Shown here piece by piece: positions 32,680-41,872 of a stretch of DNA of 64,000 nucleotides (within the stretch, counting starts at the first letter, position 1; each line of letters opens with the position of its first letter). Both the position numbers and the translations under genes were made by a program. Where the stretch lies: assembly GCF_963855985.1 (NCBI RefSeq), contig NW_026973566.1:1922001-1986000 (forward strand). Reading direction: 5' to 3'. Source of the DNA: Ostrinia nubilalis. Taxonomy: Eukaryota; Arthropoda; Insecta; Lepidoptera; Crambidae. The notes beneath the pieces were generated by a model that saw nothing but the letters and a program-made list of their open reading frames with translations, did no database searches and was not told where the DNA came from.

Positions 32680-33545
32680 ATGTCGGCGCCGGACGACGAC
32701 GACCTATCGGCCTTCGCCTCTAGGCCGAGCATCGGCAGGAGCCCGCCGCAGCGGTCCTCGCCGATCCCCATTGCGGCCGAGAAGCGGTCGCTGACGTCAC
32801 CGGATGAGCAGCAGCGCATTGTTAAGGTGTCGACCTCGGCTGACCTCAGGAGGAGAGCTCCCCCAGTGGCGGGGCTGCTCACATCGGCGCCGTCGACTCC
32901 GTCGGTCCGGCCGTCGGTGTCAGCGCCCGCGCCCGCGCCCGCGGCACCGCAGCAGCAGCAGCCACAGGCCGACGTGCAGCTGTCGAGCGCGACCCCAGCG
33001 GAACTTTACGAGCGAGTACATACGATGGTAAAGAACATAATGGCGGTGGTCACTAGCGGAGGCAGCAAGCTCAACAAGGCAGAGGTGAACGCCATTTCTG
33101 GCTACGGACAGGAGGTACTGGCGGCAGCAGGAATCATGGACTTGCGCATGTTGGAGGCAGAGGCAGCTCTCAAACTTAAGGATGCCAAGCTGCAGCACAA
33201 AGAAGCTGAGAACGAGCTCCTGAAGGCGACTCAGGGCGCAGCAGCGCCAGCAGCAACGGGAACTTCCTTCCAGCCCAGCAGCCGCCAGCCGACCTTCAGC
33301 GACATGGTACGCAGCAGGACAGCCCAGATACCGATACCAGCAGCTAAGGGCCCAGTGATCGCGGTGTACCCAGCGGACTCAGCTTCCGAGACACTTAAGA
33401 CTGCAGAGGACACCAAATCGGAGCTGAAGAGGGCCGTCGACCCGCGCAGACTTAATGTCCAGATCGACCGACTACGAAAGGTGGGCAACGCGGGTGTGGT
33501 CATCCAGACCACATCCCCCGAGTCGGCCAGGCGCTTCAAAGAAGC
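32680..33545 (+). CDS. R1-clade ORF1 (Gag-like), carboxy end deleted
   Basis: ATG at 32680 (GCAGCATG) begins an acidic amino end (SAPDDDDLSAFASR), a Pro/Ala/Gln-rich linker (about residues 70-105), an amphipathic Ala/Glu-rich helix region, and the conserved segment LNVQIDRLRKVGNAGVVIQT typical of R1/TRAS/SART ORF1 proteins. The frame should continue with CCHC knuckles, but at about 33545 the sequence jumps to RT-domain sequence in another frame. ORF1 proteins bind the element RNA and direct it to the nucleus. This copy would lack its nucleic-acid-binding knuckles. Confidence 0.82.
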
Positions 33546-35492
33546 AATCCCAGCTTCTCTCTCGGCGGCACGAAGTTCGCCGAAGGCTTTGCGGGGACTG
33601 TGGACGAAGCCATGCACGGCCTTGTGTACGCTCTGTGCCCGGACGACGACCCGTCTAAGGACACAGAGTACCACAAACAGGTGCGGATCTCGGCTGCCCT
33701 GGTCCCCTCTGGCCCAGACGCGTCTCCTCCGTCCCTTGAGAATCTGCGAATCATGGTTAAGCAATTGCCCAACACCGCACCGGGACTGGATGGAGTGACC
33801 GCAAGAATGCTGACGCATGTCTGGAAGGCCGCATCGGTGGAGTTCCACCTGGTGTACGCCAAGTGTGTGGAGGAAGGTGTGTTTCCGGATGTGTGGAAGG
33901 ACGGTCGACTGCTCGTGCTGCCAAAAGGTAATGACAAGCCCCTCACCGACCCCAAGGCGTACCGACCAATTACGCTTCTCTCGATCTTGGGTAAACTGCT
34001 TGAGCGTGTAATGCTACACTGCGCGCCTCAAATCTCTAGCGGGATGTCGGACTGCCAGCATGGCTTCACCAGAGGTAAGTCGACAGTGACAGCGATCGAC
34101 GCGATTACCGACACGGCCAGGGCGTCCACAGCGAAGTACGTCCAAGCAGTGTTTCTTGACATCTCGGGTGCGTTCGACAACGCCTGGTGGCCGATGGTGA
34201 TGTTGAAGGCGAAAAGAGGAGGATGCCCGCCCAATGTCTATCGGATGTTGGCGGGATACTTCTCCGGACGTCGGGTTGACTTAACCGTCGGCAGCCGGGA
34301 GTTGTGGAAAGTTTCCACCATGGGGTGTCCGCAGGGTTCTGTGCTTGGGCCAACGTTGTGGAACGTTCTGTTGGACGACCTGTTGAGATCGCCGATGCCG
34401 GAGGGGGTGAGCATGGTGGCGTACGCCGATGACGTCACCATTTTGATTGAGGCGCAATCGAGAGCCAGCATCGAGTCGAAGGCCACAGAGGCCCTTAACA
34501 TCGCGACTGATTGGGGAGCCCGGAACCGACTGGGATTCTCTTCTGCCAAGTCGTCTATGATGACAATCAGGGGGAAATTCCAGAGGCCCCCAATCATCAA
34601 ACTTGATGGCGCCTCGATCCGACAGGTGAGCTCAGGAACAGTGCTCGGCGTGGTAATCGATTCGGGTCTTTTGTTCACGCAGCATGCACAGGACAATGTA
34701 GAGCGCGCAGCCAAATGCTTCGGGAAGGTTTCGCGTGTGTCTGCGTCCTCCTGGGGCATTCGATACCCCGGTCTGCGCATTCTCTACCAGGGAACGTTCG
34801 TTGCCACGCTTGTGTATGCTGCGGCGTGTTGGTTAGAGCGGGTCAAAGTCCAGTCGGTAGGCGGGATTGTCCTGAGGGGGCAGAGGCCGGCACTTGTGCT
34901 GCTGACGAAGGCCTACCGGTCTGTCAGCACGGCCGCGCTCCCGGTCTTGGCCGGAGTGTTGCCCGCCGACCTCGAGGTGGAGTATGCTGGACGGACGGCT
35001 GTACTGAGGACGCGCCAGCTCGCGACCCTGGACGATATGGGCAGTCGAAAACGCGATATACGGGATTCGGTGATCGTATTTTGGCAGCAGCGTTGGGAGC
35101 AGGAGACCAAAGGTCGTGAGCTCTATCAGTTCTTCCCGGAGGTGGCTGGTAGGCTCAGCATGCGCTGGGTCCAACCGGACTATGTGACCTCGCAGATACT
35201 CACTGGACACGGGTGCTTCAATAAAAGGCTGAGCGACATGAAGCTGCGAGAGGGGAGTATGTGCGAGTGCGGCGAGAGTGAGGAGGACAGGCACCACGTT
35301 CTGTGGTACTGTCCTCTGTATGAAGACCTGCGGTGGGAGATGCTGAGTGGGATAGCGCTCTCGGAGGGTCACGGTCCTGCGTGGTACCCTGATCTTGTCA
35401 GCTCGGAGGCGAACTTCGCGCGGCTGCGAGGTTTCGCGCACGCGTGGCACAGGAGGTGGAACAGTCAGACGCCTAGCGCAACGTGCCAGTAG
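33546..35492 (+). CDS. R1-clade ORF2 remnant: RT and carboxy-terminal zinc region
   Basis: Reading from the deletion junction, the frame has RT words APGLDGVTARML, YRPITLLSILGKLLERV, DISGAFDNAWW, MGCPQGSVLGPTLWN and the catalytic AYADDV near 34420, and later the HHCC-type tail CECGESEEDRHHVLWYC. About 640 residues are open to a stop at 35490-35492. The apurinic-like endonuclease that precedes RT in intact relatives is missing, so it could not cut a target by itself. The RT part has no lesion that I can see. Confidence 0.9.
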   Translation, partial: NPSFSLGGTKFAEGFAGTVDEAMHGLVYALCPDDDPSKDTEYHKQVRISAALVPSGPDASPPSLENLRIMVKQLPNTAPGLDGVTARMLTHVWKAASVEFHLVYAKCVEEGVFPDVWKDGRLLVLPKGNDKPLTDPKAYRPITLLSILGKLLERVMLHCAPQISSGMSDCQHGFTRGKSTVTAIDAITDTARASTAKYVQAVFLDISGAFDNAWWPMVMLKAKRGGCPPNVYRMLAGYFSGRRVDLTVGSRELWKVSTMGCPQGSVLGPTLWNVLLDDLLRSPMPEGVSMVAYADDVTILIEAQSRASIESKATEALNIATDWGARNRLGFSSAKSSMMTIRGKFQRPPIIKLDGASIRQVSSGTVLGVVIDSGLLFTQHAQDNVERAAKCFGKVSRVSASSWGIRYPGLRILYQGTFVATLVYAAACWLERVKVQSVGGIVLRGQRPALVLLTKAYRSVSTAALPVLAGVLPADLEVEYAGRTAVLRTRQLATLDDMGSRKRDIRDSVIVFWQQRWEQETKGRELYQFFPEVAGRLSMRWVQPDYVTSQILTGHGCFNKRLSDMKLREGSMCECGESEEDRHHVLWYCPLYEDLRWEMLSGIALSEGHGPAWYPDLVSSEANFARLRGFAHAWHRRWNSQTPSATCQ

Positions 35493-35693
35493 AGTCCATG
35501 CCCCAGAAGGGGGAGAGTGGCAAGGGACAAATGGACAAAGAATAAAGAACTTGTAGAGAGTCAAGCATTGCGCGCGGTGGAGTGCAATCTGCCATAGGCA
35601 GCCGCAATTCCGCGCGCATCTCTCAAGATTCGGCCACAATAACCGCGAGGTTGGTATGGCCATCGGTGGTGGTGGGATTTGGTCGCCTTGCGA

Positions 35694-36107
35694 GGTGGGG
35701 TGTTCGATTATCCTCATTCAATTTCGAGATAAAACATCGTCGAGGCAAGGACAATATTATCCCGGATGCTTTGTCTCGATGTGCTGTCGCTGCAGTTACT
35801 ACAACAGCATCTTCCAGCTCAAGTGATGACACTATCAGCTCTTCCACGCCCTCACCTCCACACACTACAGACAACTGGTATTTAAATATTTTTAACGGAT
35901 GCTTAACGACACCATCTAAATTTCCAAATTACAGGTTAGAAGGAAATGTTTTATATCGGTACATGAAATGTAACAACACCCTTCTTTCTGAATTTAGCTG
36001 GAAAGAGGTTGTTCCAAATGAATATCGCGATAGAACTATATTAGATAATCATGCTAATGAAACAGCAGCTCACTTAGGTGTTTTTAAAACGTATCGCCGC
36101 CTTCTAT
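35694..36107 (+). pseudogene. Gypsy A RNase H end and integrase start
   Basis: Resumes after the R1 duplication with GRLARWGVRLSSFNFEIKHR and GKDNIIPDALSRC, the end of the RNase H/connection region. A Ser/Thr-rich spacer follows, then VVPNEYRDRTILDNHANETA and HLGVFKTYRRL, the first His residues of the integrase zinc domain. It is cut at 36108 by the LINE. Confidence 0.88.
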
Positions 36108-36442
36108 TTTATTTTTATTTTTTTTAGTTTATTTTGGAACAACAAACAATTACACTTATAAATTAAGTATAAAACATGGACATAGAACACATATTAGGTA
36201 AAAGCGTAATCAGCCCCGTTGTCCACAGATACAGTAACAAAATATGTGGAAAAGATATCAGTATAAACTAAAATTTGTGTGCTTAGTGCACAAATTATAA
36301 TAGCCTAAATGGCACTCTGGTGTAATATAAATAGTTTCATCAAAATCCGTTCGGCAGCTTTCCATTCCGTTTGGTACTTAACAAAACATTAGATTTTTTT
36401 TTTTTAAATTAAGTCTAGATCTAGAAAAACAAACATCAACCA

Positions 36443-37552
36443 TCACAAACTCACATCCTTGATAGATTGGTGCAATGCTTTTCTGAACGAGGCAGGTGAG
36501 CTTGCGAAGAGTTCAAGTTCGGTGAAATGACAGTTGAACATTTTAGTAATTCTATACAGCGGCGCGCGCTCACCTGCATTCGTTTTACATGGAGCGTGTG
36601 CGAATATTTGCGGTTTACGGGTCTCCCGTGTAGGATATGAACGGTATGGTATTCTAATGTATATTTGGTTCATAAGTTTATTACAATCAAATTTCCCACT
36701 ACAAATGTTATACAATAATAGTTGATCAAGGAGCAATCTTCTCGTTCTAAGTGTTAGCATAGAAAACTTATTAAGGAGTACTTCGTACGAGCGCTTGGAG
36801 TGGTAACAACGATAGTTCATAGATCGTAGGAATTTACGTTGCACAGATTCCAGCTGATCGTGATATTTGGTATATAATGGATTCCAAACAGATGAAGCGT
36901 ATTCTATCTGAGATCTTATCAACGCGTTATATAAAAGAATATAAGACTGAGGTCTTTTAAAAGCGAGGCTGACCCTCATTACGAAGCCATACATTTGGAA
37001 GGCTTTATTAATTATATGATCAATGTGTACGTCGAAGTGTAGTTTACAATCCATTAATATCCCAAGGTCCCTAATCATAGAAACTTTTTCCAGCGAGGAA
37101 CCACACAGTGAGTAAGTATATTTTAAATAGTTAAGTTTTTTTGTAAAAGTAATAGATTTACATTTAGTTAGACTTAGGTGTAGTTTATTTGTTGTACATT
37201 AATCAGAGAGTCGATTGAGATCCGCTTGTAACCTGTGACAGTCATCTAGGGTAGTGATTTCACGATAGATCTTAAGATCGTCAGCATATAGCAAGAAGTG
37301 AGTATGTCTAAAGCACGCATTGATGTCATTAATGAAGATAACGAAAAGTAAAGGCCCAAGTATTGAGCCTTGAGCCACGCCTGAGGTGACTCCAATAATG
37401 TCGGAATTGAAACCATTGATAGCGACTCGCTGTGTCCTATTTCTGATGTAGGAGGAGAACCACCTAAGCAAGTTTCCTCTAATGCCATTAAACGCAAGCT
37501 TTTGTAAAAGAAGGCTGTGGTCCACCTTGTCGAAAGCCTTACAAAAATCAGT
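36443..37552 (-). pseudogene. LINE RT carboxy half, inverted relative to its 5' half
   Basis: Minus-strand 37552-37199 has KAFDKVDHSLLLQKL, GVAQGSILGPLLF and the catalytic LLYADDLKIY near 37290. A stop at 37199-37201 (where Trp-Cys would be usual) interrupts it, and 37078-36443 continues with IRDLGILMDCKLHF and the downstream maturase-like region to the normal end. It belongs to the same ORF2 whose first half is on the plus strand at 38999. Confidence 0.88.
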
Positions 37553-37683
37553 TTCATTCCGTCTCCGTGCGTGGACAAACCGGTCGCGTCCCCACCGCCG
37601 TGCGCTGATCGTAGCGCGTCACTGTATCGGGTATCGGTGTTGTTAGTGCACAGAGTAATAACGCAAATAGAAGCTACATCGAA

Positions 37684-38580
37684 ATGGCCCTAAACAGCAC
37701 GTTCAATCAAGGCGACCTTTCAATACAAGAATGTAAGACTGGCGAAATGAGCGTCGACGGCTCGCTAATTGACAAGGAGTCACCGCCAAACTTTGTCACA
37801 CACAGAAAAGGGACAAGTACTGAAATACAGGAATTAAGATCAGAATTGAAAGCATTTCAAACAAGCATCGTTTCTACTCTCGAAAGTTGGTTCACTCGGC
37901 AAGATGAAAATTTCTCAAAACTTATAGACGACATGAATGAAATGAAGACCTCTATTCAGTTCATCAGAGATAAATATGAAGATTTGAATACTAAAACTGA
38001 GGACATTGCGAGGCGAGTTACTATCCTGGAATCCACGACTGCTCAGGCTAACTCCTCGAGTATCGCACACCTGGAAGCCAAGATAGACATCATGGAGCAG
38101 CAGGCACGTCAATGTAACCTTGAAATAACCAACATACCGGAGAAACGCGGGGAAAATCTTGCGTCCATGCTTGAAGACATAGCTACTCTTGTGAAGGAAA
38201 CCATACACAAGCACGACATAGTAGCGATTCATCGCGTTCCACACGCCTCCCCTGCCTCACAGCGTCCGAAAAATATTATAGTGAAGTTCACAAGCCGTCT
38301 AAAACGTGACAGTTTGATATCAGCTGTCCGCCTGCACAAGGGAATAACTACGGAGCAGCTGAACATCTCTGGCCCACCGCACAAAGTCTTCATCAATGAA
38401 CATCTTACCCTGAGAAACAAAAACTTGTTCCGGCAAGCGCGAGAAGCGGCGAAACAACACAGTTTTCGATTCGTGTGGGTGAAGCATGGGAGCATACTTG
38501 TGAGACGTAGTGAAACCTCCCCGATATTCTCCATCCGCTGCGAAAGTGACTTAGTGAAAATCACTTCTACGGCCAAATGA
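37684..38580 (+). CDS. LINE ORF1: coiled-coil RNA-binding protein
   Basis: A 298-residue intact frame from ATG at 37684. Residues about 50-140 form heptad-like helices (ELRSELKAFQTSIVSTLES, RRVTILESTTAQ). The following region NLEITNIPEK, with IHRVPHA and PKNIIVKFTSRLKRDSLISA, resembles the RRM-plus-carboxy-terminal-domain layout of ORF1 proteins of the CR1/L2/Jockey groups. No CCHC knuckle is present. Such proteins trimerise, coat the element RNA and have chaperone activity. Its reading frame is undamaged. Confidence 0.85.
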   Translation: MALNSTFNQGDLSIQECKTGEMSVDGSLIDKESPPNFVTHRKGTSTEIQELRSELKAFQTSIVSTLESWFTRQDENFSKLIDDMNEMKTSIQFIRDKYEDLNTKTEDIARRVTILESTTAQANSSSIAHLEAKIDIMEQQARQCNLEITNIPEKRGENLASMLEDIATLVKETIHKHDIVAIHRVPHASPASQRPKNIIVKFTSRLKRDSLISAVRLHKGITTEQLNISGPPHKVFINEHLTLRNKNLFRQAREAAKQHSFRFVWVKHGSILVRRSETSPIFSIRCESDLVKITSTAK

Positions 38581-38998
38581 GTGCTTTCTTTATACGTGAT
38601 CAGTGGTGTAGTGCTTTTTCAGTTATCTAAATTACTTAGTTATGCTTATATTTCTCATTATTTAAATGCTATTGTAAATTATCATACTCTTAACGTTATC
38701 GTGTGTTGCGGTCTCTGGTGCTATCATTACTCTATGTGTTTACGTGTTGAACGGTTAGGACAACTTGTCGCGCTTACCCGACAAATTAAAAATTATTCTA
38801 TTTTTGCATTAAGCCCAATTAAGTGTGCTCCCGGGTATTTATTTCTGTATTATTTACCAAATAATTCAAAAAATTTGAAAACAGGCCTTTCCTACGTATG
38901 GTATTACGGTGTTAATCAAGTGAGCAATATTTCTCGTACGTTACAAAAATCATTATTTTTATTAACAATAATATACTGTTTAGTGAAACTGTTTAAAA

Positions 38999-40817
38999 AT
39001 GGATGAAAACATTTTAATTTACTATCAAAACTGTAGAGGACTTCGTACAAAATTAAATACATTATTTAGTAATATTTTGGTGGAGTGTTACGACGTAATA
39101 ATACTTTCTGAAACATGGCTCATACCTAACATAGCTGATAGTGAAATCATGGACTCTCGATATATAGTGTATCGATGTGATCGGGACCGGGAGAGGACCG
39201 GCAAGCGGGACGGAGGCGGCGTGCTGGTTGCGGTACGACGCGGCCTGTGCGCTGAGCGGGCGCAGCTGCCCCCCGACCTTATTGTTGACTCTGGAGGTAA
39301 TTACCTATTGGCATCGATTGACTATGTTCTTTTAAAGTTCAACGCACTTGGTAAGTACCATATGATATGTGGTTTATACATCCCGCCAAATCAAAATCAT
39401 TCTACCTACTCATACTTTCTAAATGCACTACGTTGTGAGTTGGAGGTTGACAGTAACTCATTCTATATAGCTGGTGATTTCAATATTCCTTCCATAGATT
39501 GGGAACAGCAAAACCTTTCTGATTCATTATCAACCTTAAATATTGATAGCAACTTTCTAATTGCCAAAAATATGTTGGATTTTTTGCAATCAACAAACAG
39601 TAAACAACAAAACTTTATAAGAAATAGTATGGGTCGGGTATTGGACTTGTTTATTACAAATTTGGAGTCGTGTGTTTGTGAACCTCCGTCTAGTCCCTTG
39701 GTGCCTATTGATTGTTTACATCCACCTTTTTGTGTTTTAACCTCTCTTAAACTTAATCAGGGAGTTATGAATACTTGTTCTAAACCTAGATATAGTTATT
39801 TGGAGGGAAATTACACTGCTATTAATCAACATCTCAGCACTATAAACTGGAGTGAGATTCTTGAAAATGTCTCTTTGGAAAGTTCGGTGAGTGTTTTTTA
39901 TGAGAAAATATACGAGGCAATTCGGCAATATATACCCCTACGTCCTGTTAAATCAAACCACTATCCGGTTTGGTTCTCGCGGCCACTAATTCATGTATTT
40001 AAAAATAAAGAAAGGGCTTGGATTAGGTGGAAAAAACATAATACTACTGCTTGTTATGAAGAATTTTCACTGTATCGACACAGATTTAAATTACTTGCTA
40101 GGGAATGCTTTGATAATTATATAAACACCATTGAAGAAAAGCTTAAGTCTGATGTAAAAGTATTCTGGAAGTTTGTAAAAAGTAGTAGTAAAAAATCAGG
40201 TATCCCATCGCGTATGAGGTACAGTGACACTGAATCTGACAAGCCTGACGAAATATGTAATTTATTCGGCAAGTTTTTCGGGTCCGTATATGAATTGGAC
40301 TGCGATGATGGTATTGACCCTGAAACATTGCCCTTCAATGAAAGATGCAACTTTGTTTTAACTGACATACATATCTCCAGAGAGGATATCTTAAGGGAAC
40401 TGAAGTCATTGGACGTTACAAAGGGCCCCGGGCCTGATAGCTTGCCGCCATTTTTTGTTAAGCACACAGCTGAGTCACTTGTTACTCCTTTACATATTTT
40501 ATTTAATAGAAGTTTACAAGAAGGAACAGTCCCTAATATATGGAAAACCGCCAACATAACTCCTGTCTATAAAAATAGTGACAAGCATGACGTCACCAAT
40601 TATCGTCCAATATCCTTGCTGTCCACCTTGTCGAAAGTCTTGGAAAGACTGATTCATTCAAACATTTACCCCTGCTTACATACAATTATAATCGAAGAAC
40701 AGCATGGCTTTGTAAAAAAACGGTCCACCGTGAGTAATCTTATTATTTATACTAATTTTCTATTTCAATGTATGGACAAACGTATACAAGTTGATTCAGT
40801 TTACACTGATTTTTGTG
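38999..40817 (+). CDS. LINE ORF2, endonuclease and start of RT
   Basis: ATG at 38999, 418 bases after the ORF1 stop. An apurinic-like endonuclease comes first: YYQNCRGLRTKL, SETWL, GGGVLVAVRRG, FYIAGDFN, RVLDLFITN. RT begins with KGPGPDSLPPFFVK, TPVYKNSDKHDVTNYRPISL and EEQHGFVKKRSTVSNL. The frame leaves the element at the twin-priming breakpoint after VYTDF near 40815 and picks up stray codons to 40855. The endonuclease half appears intact. Confidence 0.9.
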
Positions 40818-40823
40818 TTCTAT

Positions 40824-41811
40824 CTATTAAAATATTATTGGCCTGGTATGTATAGCGATGTCGTTAAGGCGGTTACTAACTGTCAAGTCTGCCTCGCCTA
40901 TAAACAACCTACTCATGGTACTCTAGGTAAAATGGGAAGACCAAAAGAGTGTTCACGTCCATTCCAGACACTCTCTATTGATCTGGTCGGACCCTTACCC
41001 GTTAGTAGAAAACAAAACTGTTACTGTGATAACCTGCTGCTTTTCTAAATATTGCTTATTGTTTCCTCTTAGACAGGCTACTTCTACGGCTGTCTGTAAA
41101 ATTCTAGAGGACAATGTCCTGGTTCATGGCATTCCTCAAACCATCATTATGGATAATGGCTCTCAATTTATAAGTAAGCAGTTAGACACTCTACTAAGTA
41201 AATATAAAATTCCAAACGTTCACTTTACACCAAAATACACACCACAGGTCAATACAGTGGAAAGATATAATAAAACTATAATAACAACTGTATCCACACT
41301 TATTAACAATGACCACAGGGCATGGGATATATTTTTGCCTAAGATACAGTTCGCTATAAATAACTCCGTAAACGAAGTAACTGGCCATACACCTTCATTT
41401 CTAGTGCATGGTCGTGAATTGGTCACTTGCGGTTCACATTACATAGAAAATGATGTTTCAAACGAAATTTTGTTTCTACCACGAGACGCTTACGCGGAGA
41501 ATTTAGGACATTTGGCAACGGTTTTTGACCAAGTTCAAACTGCTTTATGGCGTAGCCACCAAAAAAGGACTCAACGTTATAACCTACGCAGAAAAGATGC
41601 TGAATTCTCGGTGGGTGATACTGTTTGGAAGAGGTGTTTTTTCCAAAGCGATAAAGCTGCTCACTTTGCGAAGAAACTAGCTCCTAAATTTGAGAAGTGC
41701 CGTATTATAGGTAAACATTCTCCTCTTGTTTACATCCTAGAAGATAAAGATGGACGTGATATTGGGGCCTGGCATATTAAAGATCTCAAACTGAAAATGT
41801 ATGAAGCTTAG
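40824..41811 (+). pseudogene. Gypsy A integrase
   Basis: Begins right after the LINE duplication with the zinc-domain words WPGMYSDVV and NCQVCLAYKQP, then the first Asp in LSIDLVGPLP. The frame shifts near 41000, and 41030-41811 carries IIMDNGSQF and QVNTVERYNKT (Asp and Glu of the DDE core) and the carboxy region VGDTVWKR ... GKHSPLVYILEDKDG. The stop at 41809-41811 is 48 bases before the polypurine tract. No chromodomain is seen. Confidence 0.9.
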
Positions 41812-41858
41812 CAACGCTATTACGATAGTTTCGATTTAACTTAGGTTAAATCTTTTCT

Positions 41859-41869
41859 AAGGAGGGGGA
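41859..41869 (+). promoter_or_regulatory. Gypsy A polypurine tract
   Basis: AAGGAGGGGGA lies just before TGTCACGA, the start of the 3' LTR. It primes plus-strand DNA synthesis in LTR elements and fixes the LTR boundary. Confidence 0.85.
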
Positions 41870-41872
41870 TAT

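Larger units (their letters stand above)
30962..35679 (+). mobile_element. R1-clade non-LTR retrotransposon in gypsy A RNase H
   Basis: A 14-bp duplication TGGTCGCCTTGCGA flanks it at 30948-30961 and 35680-35693, in agreement with the 14-bp duplications known for R1 elements. It has a long 5' leader (split by a Penelope fragment at 31244-31995), an ORF1 from 32680, and an RT ORF ending at 35492. The endonuclease and the zinc-knuckle end of ORF1 are absent because of one internal deletion near 33545. The 3' end has no poly(A) tail. Confidence 0.9.
36108..40817 (-). mobile_element. CR1/Jockey-group LINE, twin-primed with its full 5' half inverted
   Basis: The left part (36108-37552) is minus strand: an A-rich tail at the left edge (CTAAAAAAAATAAAAATAAA on the minus strand), then the carboxy half of RT. 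The right part (37553-40817) is plus strand: 5' UTR, ORF1, ORF2 endonuclease and RT start. The two parts meet tail-to-head with the shared word ACTGATTTTTGT (40806-40817 and, inverted, 37541-37552), so between them nearly the whole element is present. TTCTAT at 36102-36107 and 40818-40823 is the candidate target duplication, inside gypsy A integrase. Confidence 0.9.

Noticed and set aside
32680..33848. Minus-strand frames over the R1 ORF1 and RT
   Set aside because: High GC content keeps antisense frames open; only the plus strand shows conserved motifs.
38581..39006. A 141-codon frame between LINE ORF1 and ORF2
   Set aside because: It overlaps the ORF1 stop, is hydrophobic and AT-biased without a domain, and the position corresponds to the non-coding spacer of such LINEs.
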